This document shows positions 40,450 to 48,456 of a stretch of DNA of 64,000 bases, piece by piece (position 1 is the stretch's first letter; every line of letters starts with the position of its first letter). The DNA is taken from positions 62,001 through 126,000 of the forward strand of contig NZ_KB894585.1 of the NCBI RefSeq assembly GCF_000374545.1, written 5' to 3'. The position numbers were made by a program, and so were the translations under genes. Source of the stretch: Anaeromusa acidaminophila DSM 3853. Lineage in GTDB: Bacteria; Bacillota; Negativicutes; Anaeromusales; Anaeromusaceae. Below the pieces are notes generated by a model. The model ran no database searches. It worked only from the letters and a program-made list of their open reading frames with translations, and was not told the origin of the DNA.

Positions 40450-41238
40450 ATGAAGAAAAATACTTTAATCTGGTTGGTATTGGCGTTATTTACGATCGTT
40501 GTGGGTGTCGCTGGCTGCGGCGGTGAGAAGAAAGCGGATAATACCGGGAAAAAGGTTTTGCGCGTAGGTGCAGAGATGACTTTTCCGCCGTTTGAATTTC
40601 AGGATGACAAGAGTAAAGATTATGTAGGGTTTGATATGGATTTGTCCAGGGCTTTGGCTAAAGAGATGGGAATGGAGTTGGAGATTCAGAGCATGGGCTT
40701 TGATGCGTTGATTCCGGCATTGGACTCCGGTACGATTGATATGATTGCTTCCGGCGTCTCCATTACGCCTGAACGGCAGCAAAAGGTTGCTTTTTCTGCG
40801 CCTTACTACAAATCCGGCTTGAGTATTTTGGTGAAAAACGAGAATACGACCATCAAGAGTTTCAAAGACTTAGAAGGAAAAAAAATTGCCGTGCAAATAG
40901 GCACGACATCTGCGGAAGAAGCTCGTAAAATTCCCGGTGCGGTGGTGCGTGAATTTAATGGTGTGCCAGAAACTTTTATGGAACTGAAAGCTGGCGGTGT
41001 GGATGCCGTTGTGAATGACTTGCCGGTTAACCAATACTACTTGGGGCAGTTTGAAAAAAAAGGCGATGCTTTTGCTAAACTGGCGACAACAGAGCTGAAA
41101 AATGCGGAAGACTATGGTATTGCAGTAGCTAAGAAAAATACTGAATTGGCCAGCAAGGTGAACAAAGCGTTGGAAACCTTAAAAGCCAATGGCGAGTATG
41201 ACAAACTGTATCAGAAATGGTTCGGCAAAAAACAATAA
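40450..41238 (+). CDS. Amino acid ABC transporter substrate-binding lipoprotein, copy 2
   Basis: The 262-residue paralogue of the preceding gene has signal peptide ending GVAGCGG and the same family-3 blocks (FEFQDDKSKDYVGFDMDL, VQIGTTSAEEAR). Ligand-site residues differ (AEMTFPPFEF versus TDPGFAPFEF), so specificity may differ. The ATG at 40450 follows GAAGGAG; an upstream in-frame ATG lies before the inverted repeat and is rejected. Confidence 0.92.
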   Translation: MKKNTLIWLVLALFTIVVGVAGCGGEKKADNTGKKVLRVGAEMTFPPFEFQDDKSKDYVGFDMDLSRALAKEMGMELEIQSMGFDALIPALDSGTIDMIASGVSITPERQQKVAFSAPYYKSGLSILVKNENTTIKSFKDLEGKKIAVQIGTTSAEEARKIPGAVVREFNGVPETFMELKAGGVDAVVNDLPVNQYYLGQFEKKGDAFAKLATTELKNAEDYGIAVAKKNTELASKVNKALETLKANGEYDKLYQKWFGKKQ

Positions 41239-41250
41239 AAGTAGACTTGA

Positions 41251-41285
41251 AAGCCTGCGCATTTTTAGAGTGCGCAGGCTTTTTA
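41251..41285 (+). terminator. Terminator of second binding-protein gene
   Basis: AAGCCTGCGCA (41251-41261) pairs with TGCGCAGGCTT (41271-41281), followed by TTTT. The stem sequence resembles the terminator after copy 1, in line with gene duplication. Confidence 0.88.
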
Positions 41286-41289
41286 AATG

Positions 41290-41620
41290 CGACGGGAATT
41301 GAACAGGAGTCTCGAGAGTCGCGGGAGGGAACGCAGGAGAATTTAAATTATAACAGGAGTAGAGTGAGTAGATGGAGGGCTCGATAAAGTTAAAAATTTA
41401 CAAAGAAAGACCAAGAAAACAATTTTTGGAGGGCGCCGCGTCGTTGCGCTCCTCGCAACGACGTGCTAAGCATGGCTGCCATAGACTAAGCGAAGATGTA
41501 CATCTCTGAAAAACGTTGACTTTCAAAAAATAATATATCGTACCCTCATCGTACCCTCCGATTACTCCCTCTACTCTTGTTCAAAAATTAATCTTCGTGC
41601 ATTCTCGTACGTTTTCTGGC
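41290..41620. repeat. Composite inverted-repeat element before the deacetylase gene
   Basis: Arms GGGAATTGAACAGGAG (41294-41309) and AACAGGAGTAGAGTGAGT with GGAGGG (41352-41379) point right; the inverse arms CCCTCCGATTACTCCC and CTCTACTCTTGTT lie at 41553-41581. The centre has a perfect 10-bp hairpin CGTCGTTGCG/CGCAACGACG (41439-41463). No gene is present in 41239-41678. Confidence 0.72.
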
Positions 41621-41678
41621 AGGACTTCCAGCGGGCTGCGTGGAAGTTTGAGCCGAAGGATATTAGAGGAGTGTGTTT

Positions 41679-42611
41679 ATGGCAAGGAAGCAGAAAAAAT
41701 CGTCACCGCGCATCGTTTGGTGGGTAGTGGCGTTATTGGCGCTAGGGGCGGCAGTTTGGTACGGGATGCAGGATGATGGAAAAAATTCGTTAACCAGCTT
41801 GATGCCGGCAGCCGTTCAAGAGGCGATCGGCGGCAGCGAAAAAGAGAAAGCGAGCAAGGGTGTAGAAGAAAAGGCCAAGGAAAAGACCAAGGAAGCGGCT
41901 AAGGTCGCGGGAGATACAAAAAGTACCCTCCCAGAACCGAGCGGTGAAATAAAGGCGCGCTTAGCTATTGTTATTGATGACTTTGGTTATACCTCAGGAC
42001 CGATAGCGGCGCTTGCGGCGCTGCCGCGTCCGGTAACTTTCGCCATTCTTCCGTATCGGCCTCATTCGGCAGAAGCGCTGCAAGCGGCAAAGGCATCGGG
42101 AAAAGAGGCGATCTTGCATTTGCCGATGATGCCGCAGCAAGCGTCGGCGGCTTCAGAGGAGAATACCATTAGTCCAAGCATGTCGGATGGTGAAATTCGC
42201 AGTATCGTGGAGAAAGCGCTGCATTCGCTGCCAGGAGTGGTCGGTGTAAACAATCACCAGGGATCCTTGGCGACGTCGGACAGCCGGGTCATGAAACAGG
42301 TATTGAGCGTGCTTCATAGTAGAGGACTGTTTTTCGTGGACAGCCGCACCAGCTCTCAGTCGGTAGGGAGGATGACGGCGCGACAGTTGGGGGTTCCGGC
42401 GGCGGAAAATGATTTGTTTTTGGATAACGTGGATGAAGTGGATGCGGTGAAGCAGAAACTGCGGACGGCAGGGAATCTGGCTTTGCGATCCGGCAGCGCC
42501 GTGGTGATTGGTCACGCGCGCATGCATACGGCTACAGCCTTGCGTGAGGTAATCCCGGAGTTAGAGCGCAAAGGGATTCGGTTAGTTTTTGTCTCGCGGT
42601 TGACAGAATAG
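41679..42611 (+). CDS. Divergent polysaccharide deacetylase (YibQ type)
   Basis: The 310-residue protein has one N-terminal membrane helix (IVWWVVALLALGAAVWYGM), a Lys/Glu-rich linker, and a divergent polysaccharide deacetylase domain from about residue 90 (LAIVIDDFGYTSG, ILHLPMMPQQ, VGVNNHQGS, FFVDSRTSS). It would act outside the inner membrane on a glycan of the envelope; substrate unknown. Typical of diderm bacteria. ATG 41679 is fixed by AGAGGAG. Confidence 0.88.
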   Translation: MARKQKKSSPRIVWWVVALLALGAAVWYGMQDDGKNSLTSLMPAAVQEAIGGSEKEKASKGVEEKAKEKTKEAAKVAGDTKSTLPEPSGEIKARLAIVIDDFGYTSGPIAALAALPRPVTFAILPYRPHSAEALQAAKASGKEAILHLPMMPQQASAASEENTISPSMSDGEIRSIVEKALHSLPGVVGVNNHQGSLATSDSRVMKQVLSVLHSRGLFFVDSRTSSQSVGRMTARQLGVPAAENDLFLDNVDEVDAVKQKLRTAGNLALRSGSAVVIGHARMHTATALREVIPELERKGIRLVFVSRLTE

Positions 42612-42696
42612 TTTGAAGCGCAAGAATATCCGATGAATGCACAAGCCAGTGCAGAGGGAAATAAGGGCTTTAAGGCCAATTTAGTAAATGATATTT

Positions 42697-42730
42697 GGGG
42701 ATTGAACAAGAGTATAGGAAATAAAGTGGG
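42697..42730 (+). repeat. Single arm of the purine-rich repeat
   Basis: GGGGATTGAACAAGAG with ATAGGAAATAAAG is a lone, decayed arm of the repeat family. Confidence 0.55.
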
Positions 42731-42785
42731 GGGATAATTTACTGACAGTATAAGCGTATTCGCTAGTATTTTGACAAGCATGTAT

Positions 42786-42837
42786 AGGAAACCAATGATT
42801 TGAGGCGTACTTCGACCCAATCACTGGTTTCCTTTTA
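42786..42837 (+). terminator. Hairpin ahead of the microcompartment vertex gene
   Basis: AGGAAACCAATGATT (42786-42800) pairs with AATCACTGGTTTCCT (42819-42833; one mismatch or wobble), followed by TTTTAAG. It ends 20 bases before the next start, so it may attenuate rather than simply terminate. A weak promoter-like pair CTGACA-16-TAGTAT is at 42742-42769. Confidence 0.5.
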
Positions 42838-42855
42838 AGAAGGAGGCACAAATAT

Positions 42856-43155
42856 ATGTGGTTAGGAAAAGTAGTAGGTACCGTGGTAGCTCCGACAAAA
42901 GATGATACGCTGGTAGGGTGGAAGCTTTTGGTGGTGCAGCCGCTGAACCTTGATGGGTTGAATAATATCAGCATGCAGGTGGCAGTTGATACGGTGGGAG
43001 CGGGCAACGGCGAGACGGTGCTGGTCGCTTCGGGCAGTTCGGCTCGGAGAGTGACGAAAAATGACGACAGTGCGGTGGATGCGGCCATTGTTGGGATTGT
43101 AGACAGTATGGAAATTGAGGGTGTGTCCAAGAGCCAATACTGGATGCAGAAATAA
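42856..43155 (+). CDS. pduN: Microcompartment vertex protein, EutN/CcmL/PduN type
   Basis: The 99-residue protein is a pentamer-forming BMC vertex protein (MWLGKVVGTVVAPTKDD, then VDTVGAGNGETVLVASGSSA). It should cap the corners of the shell made by the pdu genes 10 kb downstream. The Gly-rich VGAGNGE loop and the length fit the family. It stands with corA and eutJ, apart from the main operon. Confidence 0.93.
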   Translation: MWLGKVVGTVVAPTKDDTLVGWKLLVVQPLNLDGLNNISMQVAVDTVGAGNGETVLVASGSSARRVTKNDDSAVDAAIVGIVDSMEIEGVSKSQYWMQK

Positions 43156-43157
43156 TT

Positions 43158-44105
43158 ATGTTATCGGTATATAAAACTCAGGAAGAAGGCCTACGTACGT
43201 TGTCCTTAGAAACGCTGGAGGATGGCTGCTGGATTCACGCCGTGCATCCGACGGCTGAGGAAATTGCTGAAGTGACAAAGAAAGTAGGCGTTCCAGAGGA
43301 CTATTTCCGCTTTGCCTTTGAGGAAGATGGATGCCCACGGGTGTTACGTAGCGCTGGTTGCCTGCTGGTAATTGTCAGTGTACCTGTTTTTCGCGGGCAG
43401 GATCGTTATGACACCATTCCTTTGAGCGTGATTTTAACGCCCAATTGTACGATTACTGTGACGCGGGAAATTACCAGTGTTTTGCCTAAAGGAGGCGAAG
43501 CTGGTCTAGGTTTTGACACGACGAAAAGCGTACATTTTTTCTTTCAGCTTCTTTATCAAGCGGGAAATACGTTTTTACGGCAAATTAACAGCATACGCAA
43601 ACGGACGGACGAAATTGAAATGAAGCTGCGTCGGTCGACAACCAATGAGGAAGTATATCGTTTATTAGACTTGGAAAAAGGTTTGACCTACTTTACGGCG
43701 GCGCTTCGGGCAAATGATATTGTGCTGGATAATATTGTGCGTATGCGGGCTTCGCCGCAGTTTCGCCGTTGGCTGCCGATGAACGAGGAAGACGAGGACA
43801 TTCTGGAAAGCGTTATTATTGAGAATAAGCGAGCCTTAGCATTAGTGCAGACCTATGGCTCCATTCTTAGCAGCATGATGGATGCATTTTCTTCGGTTAT
43901 TGCCAATAATTTGAATCATATTATGAAATTTTTAGCAGGGATCACCATTCTTGTATCGATTCCTACGATGATTTCCAGCTTTTGGAGCATGAGCATGGTC
44001 GTGCCGCTCAGAGAGACGGAGATCGGCTTTTATTTGGTAGTCATGCTTTCGCTTCTGTCGAGCGCTTTAGCTGGACTGTTCTTGCGGAAAAAAAGAATGC
44101 TGTGA
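43158..44105 (+). CDS. CorA-family membrane protein without the GMN motif
   Basis: The 315-residue protein has the CorA cytoplasmic domain, a long helix and two C-terminal membrane helices (FLAGITILVSIPTMISSFW and FYLVVMLSLLSSALAGLFL). The loop that normally reads GMN, needed for Mg2+ selection, reads SMS here (FWSMSMVVPL). It starts 2 bases behind the vertex gene, so it is coupled to it. It may transport another cation or act as a regulator; the substrate is uncertain. Confidence 0.85.
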   Translation: MLSVYKTQEEGLRTLSLETLEDGCWIHAVHPTAEEIAEVTKKVGVPEDYFRFAFEEDGCPRVLRSAGCLLVIVSVPVFRGQDRYDTIPLSVILTPNCTITVTREITSVLPKGGEAGLGFDTTKSVHFFFQLLYQAGNTFLRQINSIRKRTDEIEMKLRRSTTNEEVYRLLDLEKGLTYFTAALRANDIVLDNIVRMRASPQFRRWLPMNEEDEDILESVIIENKRALALVQTYGSILSSMMDAFSSVIANNLNHIMKFLAGITILVSIPTMISSFWSMSMVVPLRETEIGFYLVVMLSLLSSALAGLFLRKKRML

Positions 44106-44118
44106 ATAATAGGGTCTA

Positions 44119-44175
44119 GGATTGAACAAGAGAACCGGAGAACATGAGGGTACGGTGAGGGAACGGAGTGCGGTT
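44119..44175 (+). repeat. Purine-rich repeat arm upstream of eutJ
   Basis: AGGATTGAACAAGAGAACC followed by GGAGAACATGAGGGTACGG is one intact arm of the family. It provides part of the 5' leader of the next gene, whose GTAGGAGG ribosome site continues the purine run. Confidence 0.65.
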
Positions 44176-44202
44176 CTTGAGCAGGAGTAGGAGGATATGG
44201 TA

Positions 44203-45015
44203 ATGGAGGCGTACGAGAAAATATATCAGCTACAGCAATTGATTGAAGATAAGGCATGGACAGGTGTCCCTGGACCGTATCGTGTAGGGGTGGACTTGGG
44301 GACGGCGGATGTGGTGCTTGTCGTAGTGGATGAGGCTGGTTTGCCGGTAGCCGGTGCTATGCGATGGGCTACGGTAGTGCGTGACGGTTTGGTGGTGGAT
44401 TTCCGAGGCGCTATGAATATCGTAGAAGAACTGAAAAAAGAAGTAGAAACCATTGTCGGTGTTAAGCTGGAGTGCGGAGCTACGGCGGTGCCGCCTGGAA
44501 CGGTAGGCCGCAACGCGCAGGCGTGCAGCCATGTCATTGCCGGGGCTGGAATTGAACCCATCGGGCAGGTGGACGAACCGGTTGCAGCAGCGAAAGCATT
44601 GGGAATTAACGACGGCGTGGTAGTTGATATTGGCGGCGGTACGACAGGCATTGCCGTATTGCGCAACGGAGAGATGGTGTTTTCGGCTGATGAGCCAACT
44701 GGCGGGACGCATTTATCCTTGGCTTTGGCAGGGGCGTACCATATTCCTTTTGAAGAAGCGGAATTGATTAAACGCGATACATCAAGACATCGCGAAATTA
44801 TGCCTATTGTCTTGCCGGTAATAGAAAAGATGGCTACTGTGACGCAGCAAATGATGAATCAATGCGGCGATTGTGAAAAACAAGAGGTATACGTAGTGGG
44901 CGGAACGGCCTACTTAGATGGTTTTGAGGAAGCTTTTGGCAAAGCCTTTGGCCGACCGGTGCATGTGCCGCCGCATCCGCTTTTGGTGACTCCCCTGGGC
45001 ATAGCTTTATATTAA
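44203..45015 (+). CDS. eutJ: EutJ-like chaperone of the Hsp70/actin fold
   Basis: The 270-residue protein has the ATPase motifs GVDLGTADVVLVV, GAGIEPIGQVDEPVAAAKA, VVVDIGGGTTGIAVL and VVGGTAYLDGFEEA. EutJ-type proteins occur in eut and pdu microcompartment loci; they are supposed to help assemble or reactivate cargo, but this is not established. TAGGAGG at 44188-44193 favours ATG 44203 over 44197. Confidence 0.9.
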   Translation: MEAYEKIYQLQQLIEDKAWTGVPGPYRVGVDLGTADVVLVVVDEAGLPVAGAMRWATVVRDGLVVDFRGAMNIVEELKKEVETIVGVKLECGATAVPPGTVGRNAQACSHVIAGAGIEPIGQVDEPVAAAKALGINDGVVVDIGGGTTGIAVLRNGEMVFSADEPTGGTHLSLALAGAYHIPFEEAELIKRDTSRHREIMPIVLPVIEKMATVTQQMMNQCGDCEKQEVYVVGGTAYLDGFEEAFGKAFGRPVHVPPHPLLVTPLGIALY

Positions 45016-45023
45016 ACGGCAAC

Positions 45024-45190
45024 GAAACAGGAGAACCGGAGTCGCGAGAGGGTACGGCTGAGGGTTTCGAAATTGACAAGGGGTTACAGATACTCAAAAA
45101 ATAGTATCTGTAACCCCTGTTATGTTTGTTATGTTGTTTTTCTACGTGTCCTCGCTCGTGCCCTCAGTTACTCTGATTCTCTTGTTCGTT
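45024..45190. repeat. Repeat arms and 16-bp palindrome between eutJ and the dehydrogenase gene
   Basis: An arm with CAGGAGAACCGGAG (45028-45041) points right and an inverse arm with CTCTGATTCTCTTGTTCG (45171-45188) points left. Between them AGGGGTTACAGATACT (45079-45094) and its perfect complement (45103-45118) form a strong hairpin that could terminate transcription from both sides. Confidence 0.65.
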
Positions 45191-45195
45191 ATTTA

Positions 45196-46356
45196 TTAAA
45201 GCACGGCCCGGAAGATGGCTTCCATTTCTTCTTGGGTGGCTCGGCGCAGGTTAGTAGCGCCGGTGATGTCTTCCAGGGCGCCAGCGGCAAGGAGAGGAAT
45301 GTCTTCTTCGTTAAATCCCCGCACATCGCGCAAATGCTGCGGCGTGCCTAATGTTTCAATCAAGCTGCGCATAGCCGCAGGCGCTAAACGAGCGGCGTCG
45401 GCTGTAGAAAGGCCGGCGATGGACTGGCCCATGGCGCGGGCGATGTCGGCATAGCGCTTGGGGATGGCGATAAGATTGAAATCTGTTACAGCCGGAAGCA
45501 TGAGGGCGTTCGCTAAGCCATGAGGGAGGCCGTAGCGACCGCCAAGTTGGTGAGCGGCGGCGTGGACATAGCCTAGGCTGGCATTGTTAAAAGCGATGCC
45601 GGCCAGATATTCGGCGTAAACCATTCCTTCGCGGGCGTCTAAATCCTGGCCGTCGACTACGGCGGTAGGAAGATGCTTGGCTATAAGCTCAATGGCCTTT
45701 AAGGCCTTGCAGTCAGTTGCCGGCGTGGCTTGGGTAGAAACATAAGCTTCTACCGCATGGGTGAGGGCATCTAGGCCGGTGGCAGCCGTTAGTCCCGGAG
45801 GCATGGCGGTCATGAGGCAGGCATCGCTGACGGCGACAATGGGGGTAACATGCCAATCGGTGATGGTCATTTTTTTATGCTGCTTTTCATCGGTAATCAC
45901 GCAGAAACGGGTCAATTCACTGCCGGTACCAGCCGTGGTATTGACGGCAATAAGCGGTGCAGCTGGCGCTTTCGATTGGTTAAGGCCGACATAATCATGG
46001 ATGCTGCCGCCGTTGGTCGCTAAAAGAGCAATTCCTTTGGCGCAGTCGTGGGGAGAGCCGCCGCCGAAGGAAATGAGAAAATCGCAGCCGTTGTCTTGGA
46101 AGAGACGCAGGCCATAATCTACCTGTTCAACTGTCGGGTTGGGAGAAACGTTGTCATAGATAATGTAGAAGATACCGGCTTCTTCCAAGACGTTGGTAAG
46201 AGACGCAATCAGGCCGATATCTACAAGCACTTTGTCGCTGACAATGAGCGCTTTGCGAAATCGCATGGGCTTGATGTAGCGGGGAATTTCCTTTAAACAG
46301 TCGCGGCCTAGAATACTGACTGGGGGCATGAAATACTCAAAGGCTTTTCCGGGCAT
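45196..46356 (-). CDS. Iron-containing alcohol dehydrogenase, DhaT/1,3-propanediol dehydrogenase-like
   Basis: The 386-residue protein is a group III Fe-alcohol dehydrogenase. It shows GGGSPHDCAK for NAD binding, NTTAGTGSELTR, and the metal ligands in TGLDALTHAVEAY, LGYVHAAAHQLGG and YGLPHGLANA. It could reduce 3-hydroxypropionaldehyde or propionaldehyde made by the dehydratase encoded further on. The minus-strand ATG at 46356 follows AAGGAGGGCG; an earlier TTG adds 7 residues without homology. It is convergent with eutJ. Confidence 0.9.
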   Translation of the reverse strand: MPGKAFEYFMPPVSILGRDCLKEIPRYIKPMRFRKALIVSDKVLVDIGLIASLTNVLEEAGIFYIIYDNVSPNPTVEQVDYGLRLFQDNGCDFLISFGGGSPHDCAKGIALLATNGGSIHDYVGLNQSKAPAAPLIAVNTTAGTGSELTRFCVITDEKQHKKMTITDWHVTPIVAVSDACLMTAMPPGLTAATGLDALTHAVEAYVSTQATPATDCKALKAIELIAKHLPTAVVDGQDLDAREGMVYAEYLAGIAFNNASLGYVHAAAHQLGGRYGLPHGLANALMLPAVTDFNLIAIPKRYADIARAMGQSIAGLSTADAARLAPAAMRSLIETLGTPQHLRDVRGFNEEDIPLLAAGALEDITGATNLRRATQEEMEAIFRAVL

Positions 46357-46626
46357 AAAGACGCCCTCCTTTTGCAAAGATTGTTCATAATATCACAATC
46401 GTATCATTCGGGAGCAAAGCTTGCAATATCTTTCCGGGAGCATAGCAAGAGCAGACGGTGAAACCGCAAAAGATGAACGTATTCTAGGGAAGGAAAGCGT
46501 TGCTCTTTAGTGGAATTTAATCATAACGATAGTTCTTTATGTATGGAAGTGCCTTTTTGCTGAAATAGACACAAGAACAAGAGCCATACCGGTGATTATT
46601 GGTTCATTACGTGGGAGGCGTGTTGC
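46357..46626. other. Divergent control region between dehydrogenase and cobS genes
   Basis: This stretch holds the start signals for the minus-strand dehydrogenase and for cobS. I see no clear terminator or riboswitch in it. An AT-rich segment at 46500-46560 may contain the cobS promoter. Confidence 0.4.
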
Positions 46627-47385
46627 TTGAAAGCAGGTTATATAGCAGATTTTATACGAGCGTTGCAATTTTTAACGCGATTTCAGTTGGTGAAAGAAGT
46701 GGATTGGTCTCTAGAAGCATTAGGAAGGAGCGTGCGCTTTTTTCCTTGGGCGGGAGGCGTCATTGGCGCGGTTCTGGGCGGCTGCGCCTGGGGTATGGTG
46801 CAGGCTTTTGGAGAATCTTTGCCGATGCATGCGGCAACGGCGTTGCTGATTGTGCTCGAGATTATGCTGACCGGCGGGCTGCATTGCGACGGGTTTATGG
46901 ATACGATGGACGGGATTTTTTCCGGGCGTTCTCGGGAACGAATGTTGGAGATTATGAAAGACAGTCGGGTAGGAGCATACGGGGCGATGTCTTTTGCGTT
47001 GTTAATGCTTGTGAAGTACTCGTTCTACCTGGATATTCCATTGCAATGGCTGCCTATGGCTTCGTTGGTGATGCCTATAGCCGGACGGTGGGCTGTAGTA
47101 GCGCCCCTTGTGCATTATCCCTATGCTCGTCCGCAAGGATTGGGGCAGGGCTTTGGGCAGTATGCCGGGGGGCTGACCGTTTGGGCGAGCTTATTGCTGA
47201 CACTCATTTTGCTGGCCCCGTTGGGATTGTTCGCAATGGGGGCGGGGCTAGCTGCTTCATTGATCGCTTGGGCGGTAGCTTCCTATGCGGCTGGTATTCT
47301 TGGAGGTCTGACAGGCGATGTATATGGAGCGATCATTGAATTATCTCAATTGGGAGCGCTCGCGGTATTTGTCTTCTGGCGGTGA
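46627..47385 (+). CDS. cobS: Adenosylcobinamide-GDP ribazoletransferase CobS
   Basis: CobS joins adenosylcobinamide-GDP to alpha-ribazole, the last assembly step of cobalamin. The 252-residue membrane protein has the family motif GGLHCDGFMDTMDGIFSG and several hydrophobic segments (from VLGGCAWGMV on). The start codon is TTG at 46627, set by GGGAGG 8 bases upstream. It is followed by cobC, so the two form a nucleotide-loop gene pair. Confidence 0.93.
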   Translation: MKAGYIADFIRALQFLTRFQLVKEVDWSLEALGRSVRFFPWAGGVIGAVLGGCAWGMVQAFGESLPMHAATALLIVLEIMLTGGLHCDGFMDTMDGIFSGRSRERMLEIMKDSRVGAYGAMSFALLMLVKYSFYLDIPLQWLPMASLVMPIAGRWAVVAPLVHYPYARPQGLGQGFGQYAGGLTVWASLLLTLILLAPLGLFAMGAGLAASLIAWAVASYAAGILGGLTGDVYGAIIELSQLGALAVFVFWR

Positions 47386-47448
47386 GCTTTGACAGAGAAT
47401 TTCCAGCAATGATGAAATGTTATTAGTTAAAGTGTTAGAGGTGAAAAT

Positions 47449-48003
47449 ATGAAGATTTGGTTTGTGCGGCATGGTGAAACCGAGTGGAACCGGACCAAAC
47501 GGTATCAGGGGCATAGCGATATACCGTTGAATGAAAACGGGCGGAGGCAGGCGCAGGAAACAGCGGCCTTATTAGCAAAGGAGCCGCTGGCGGCGGTCTA
47601 TGCCAGCGATTTGAAACGGGCTGTAGAAACGGCGGAGACAATAGCGCAGCCGCACAGGCTGCAGGTGCAGCAGAAGCCGGAACTGCGAGAGCTTCACTTT
47701 GGACTATGGGAAGGTTTGCGGTATGAGCAGATTATGGAGAAATGGGCCAACGAATTGAGTCTGATGTACGATCATCCTGAGATAGGCTGCGCGCCGGAAG
47801 GCGAAGGGTTTAGCGATCTGGCAAAACGAGCGTGGCCGGCGTTGCAGGCGCTTCGTGAAGCGCATCAAGAAGAGGATGCAATAGCAGTGGTAGCTCATGG
47901 CGGAACCATTCGCGTCTTGCTATGTTTGTTGCAAGGCAAACCATTGCAGCAGCTTTGGGGCGTGGCGGTGGAGCATGGCCAGGCGATGGCGATGGATGTG
48001 TAA
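47449..48003 (+). CDS. cobC: Alpha-ribazole phosphatase-like histidine phosphatase
   Basis: The 184-residue phosphatase has the family motif WFVRHGETEWN with catalytic His and the second His in VVAHGGTIRV. It should remove the 5'-phosphate of alpha-ribazole phosphate or of the finished cobalamin phosphate. Other histidine phosphatases look alike; position between cobS and cobT supports CobC. Confidence 0.85.
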   Translation: MKIWFVRHGETEWNRTKRYQGHSDIPLNENGRRQAQETAALLAKEPLAAVYASDLKRAVETAETIAQPHRLQVQQKPELRELHFGLWEGLRYEQIMEKWANELSLMYDHPEIGCAPEGEGFSDLAKRAWPALQALREAHQEEDAIAVVAHGGTIRVLLCLLQGKPLQQLWGVAVEHGQAMAMDV

Positions 48004-48114
48004 AAAATAGGAGTATTTTGACTACCTTGCCCATTATCTTGTCGAGCCGCTTCCCTGAGGCAGGATTTAATTTGCTTATCAGAGAAAAGAATTTTCAAGA
48101 CAACTGAAAAAGGA

Positions 48115-48310
48115 TGCCACCAAACAGGTGCCTTCGGAAGCGTTGAAAAAGCCGAAGGAGAATAGGGAAGTTCGGACAGGCTGTTTGGCCTGTAAACGAT
48201 GCGGTCGCGCCACTGTATTCGGGGAGAGCTCTTGCGTATGCCACTGGGAAACCGGGAAGGTGCAGGAAGCTTGAGAAACCGTTAGCCAGGATACCTGCCT
48301 GTTTTGGCTG
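48115..48310 (+). promoter_or_regulatory. Cobalamin riboswitch upstream of cobT
   Basis: The classical landmarks are in order: CAGGTGCC at 48125-48132, a GGGAA element at 48168-48173, GCCACTGT (48209-48216), GCCACTGGGAAACCGGGAAG at about 48239-48258, and GCCAGGATACCTGCCTGT at its end. P1 forms from CCAAACAGG (48120-48128) with CCTGTTTTGG (48298-48307). It should sense adenosylcobalamin and turn off cobT. Confidence 0.93.
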
Positions 48311-48367
48311 TCATGCACCCTCGCGCCAAGGGGAATGCCAGAAGGATAGGTACACTTAAGAAAAGAT

Positions 48368-48396
48368 ACCTAGCCTTTGTGGCTGGGTTGTTTTTA
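48368..48396 (+). terminator. Expression-platform terminator of the cobalamin riboswitch
   Basis: ACCTAGCC (48368-48375) pairs with GGCTGGGT (48381-48388; one G-U), then TGTTTTTAT. Lying between riboswitch and start codon it would stop transcription when the aptamer is bound. Confidence 0.72.
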
Positions 48397-48456
48397 TATC
48401 CCTCATCCCCGCTGGTACGGCAGTTGCAGGCTGAACGTGTTGAAGGAGGGGTTTTT

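Noticed and set aside
42856-45015. An ethanolamine utilisation (eut) locus
   Set aside because: EutN- and EutJ-like genes are present, but no eutBC; the enzyme genes in the window are the diol/glycerol dehydratase, so the locus is of pdu type.
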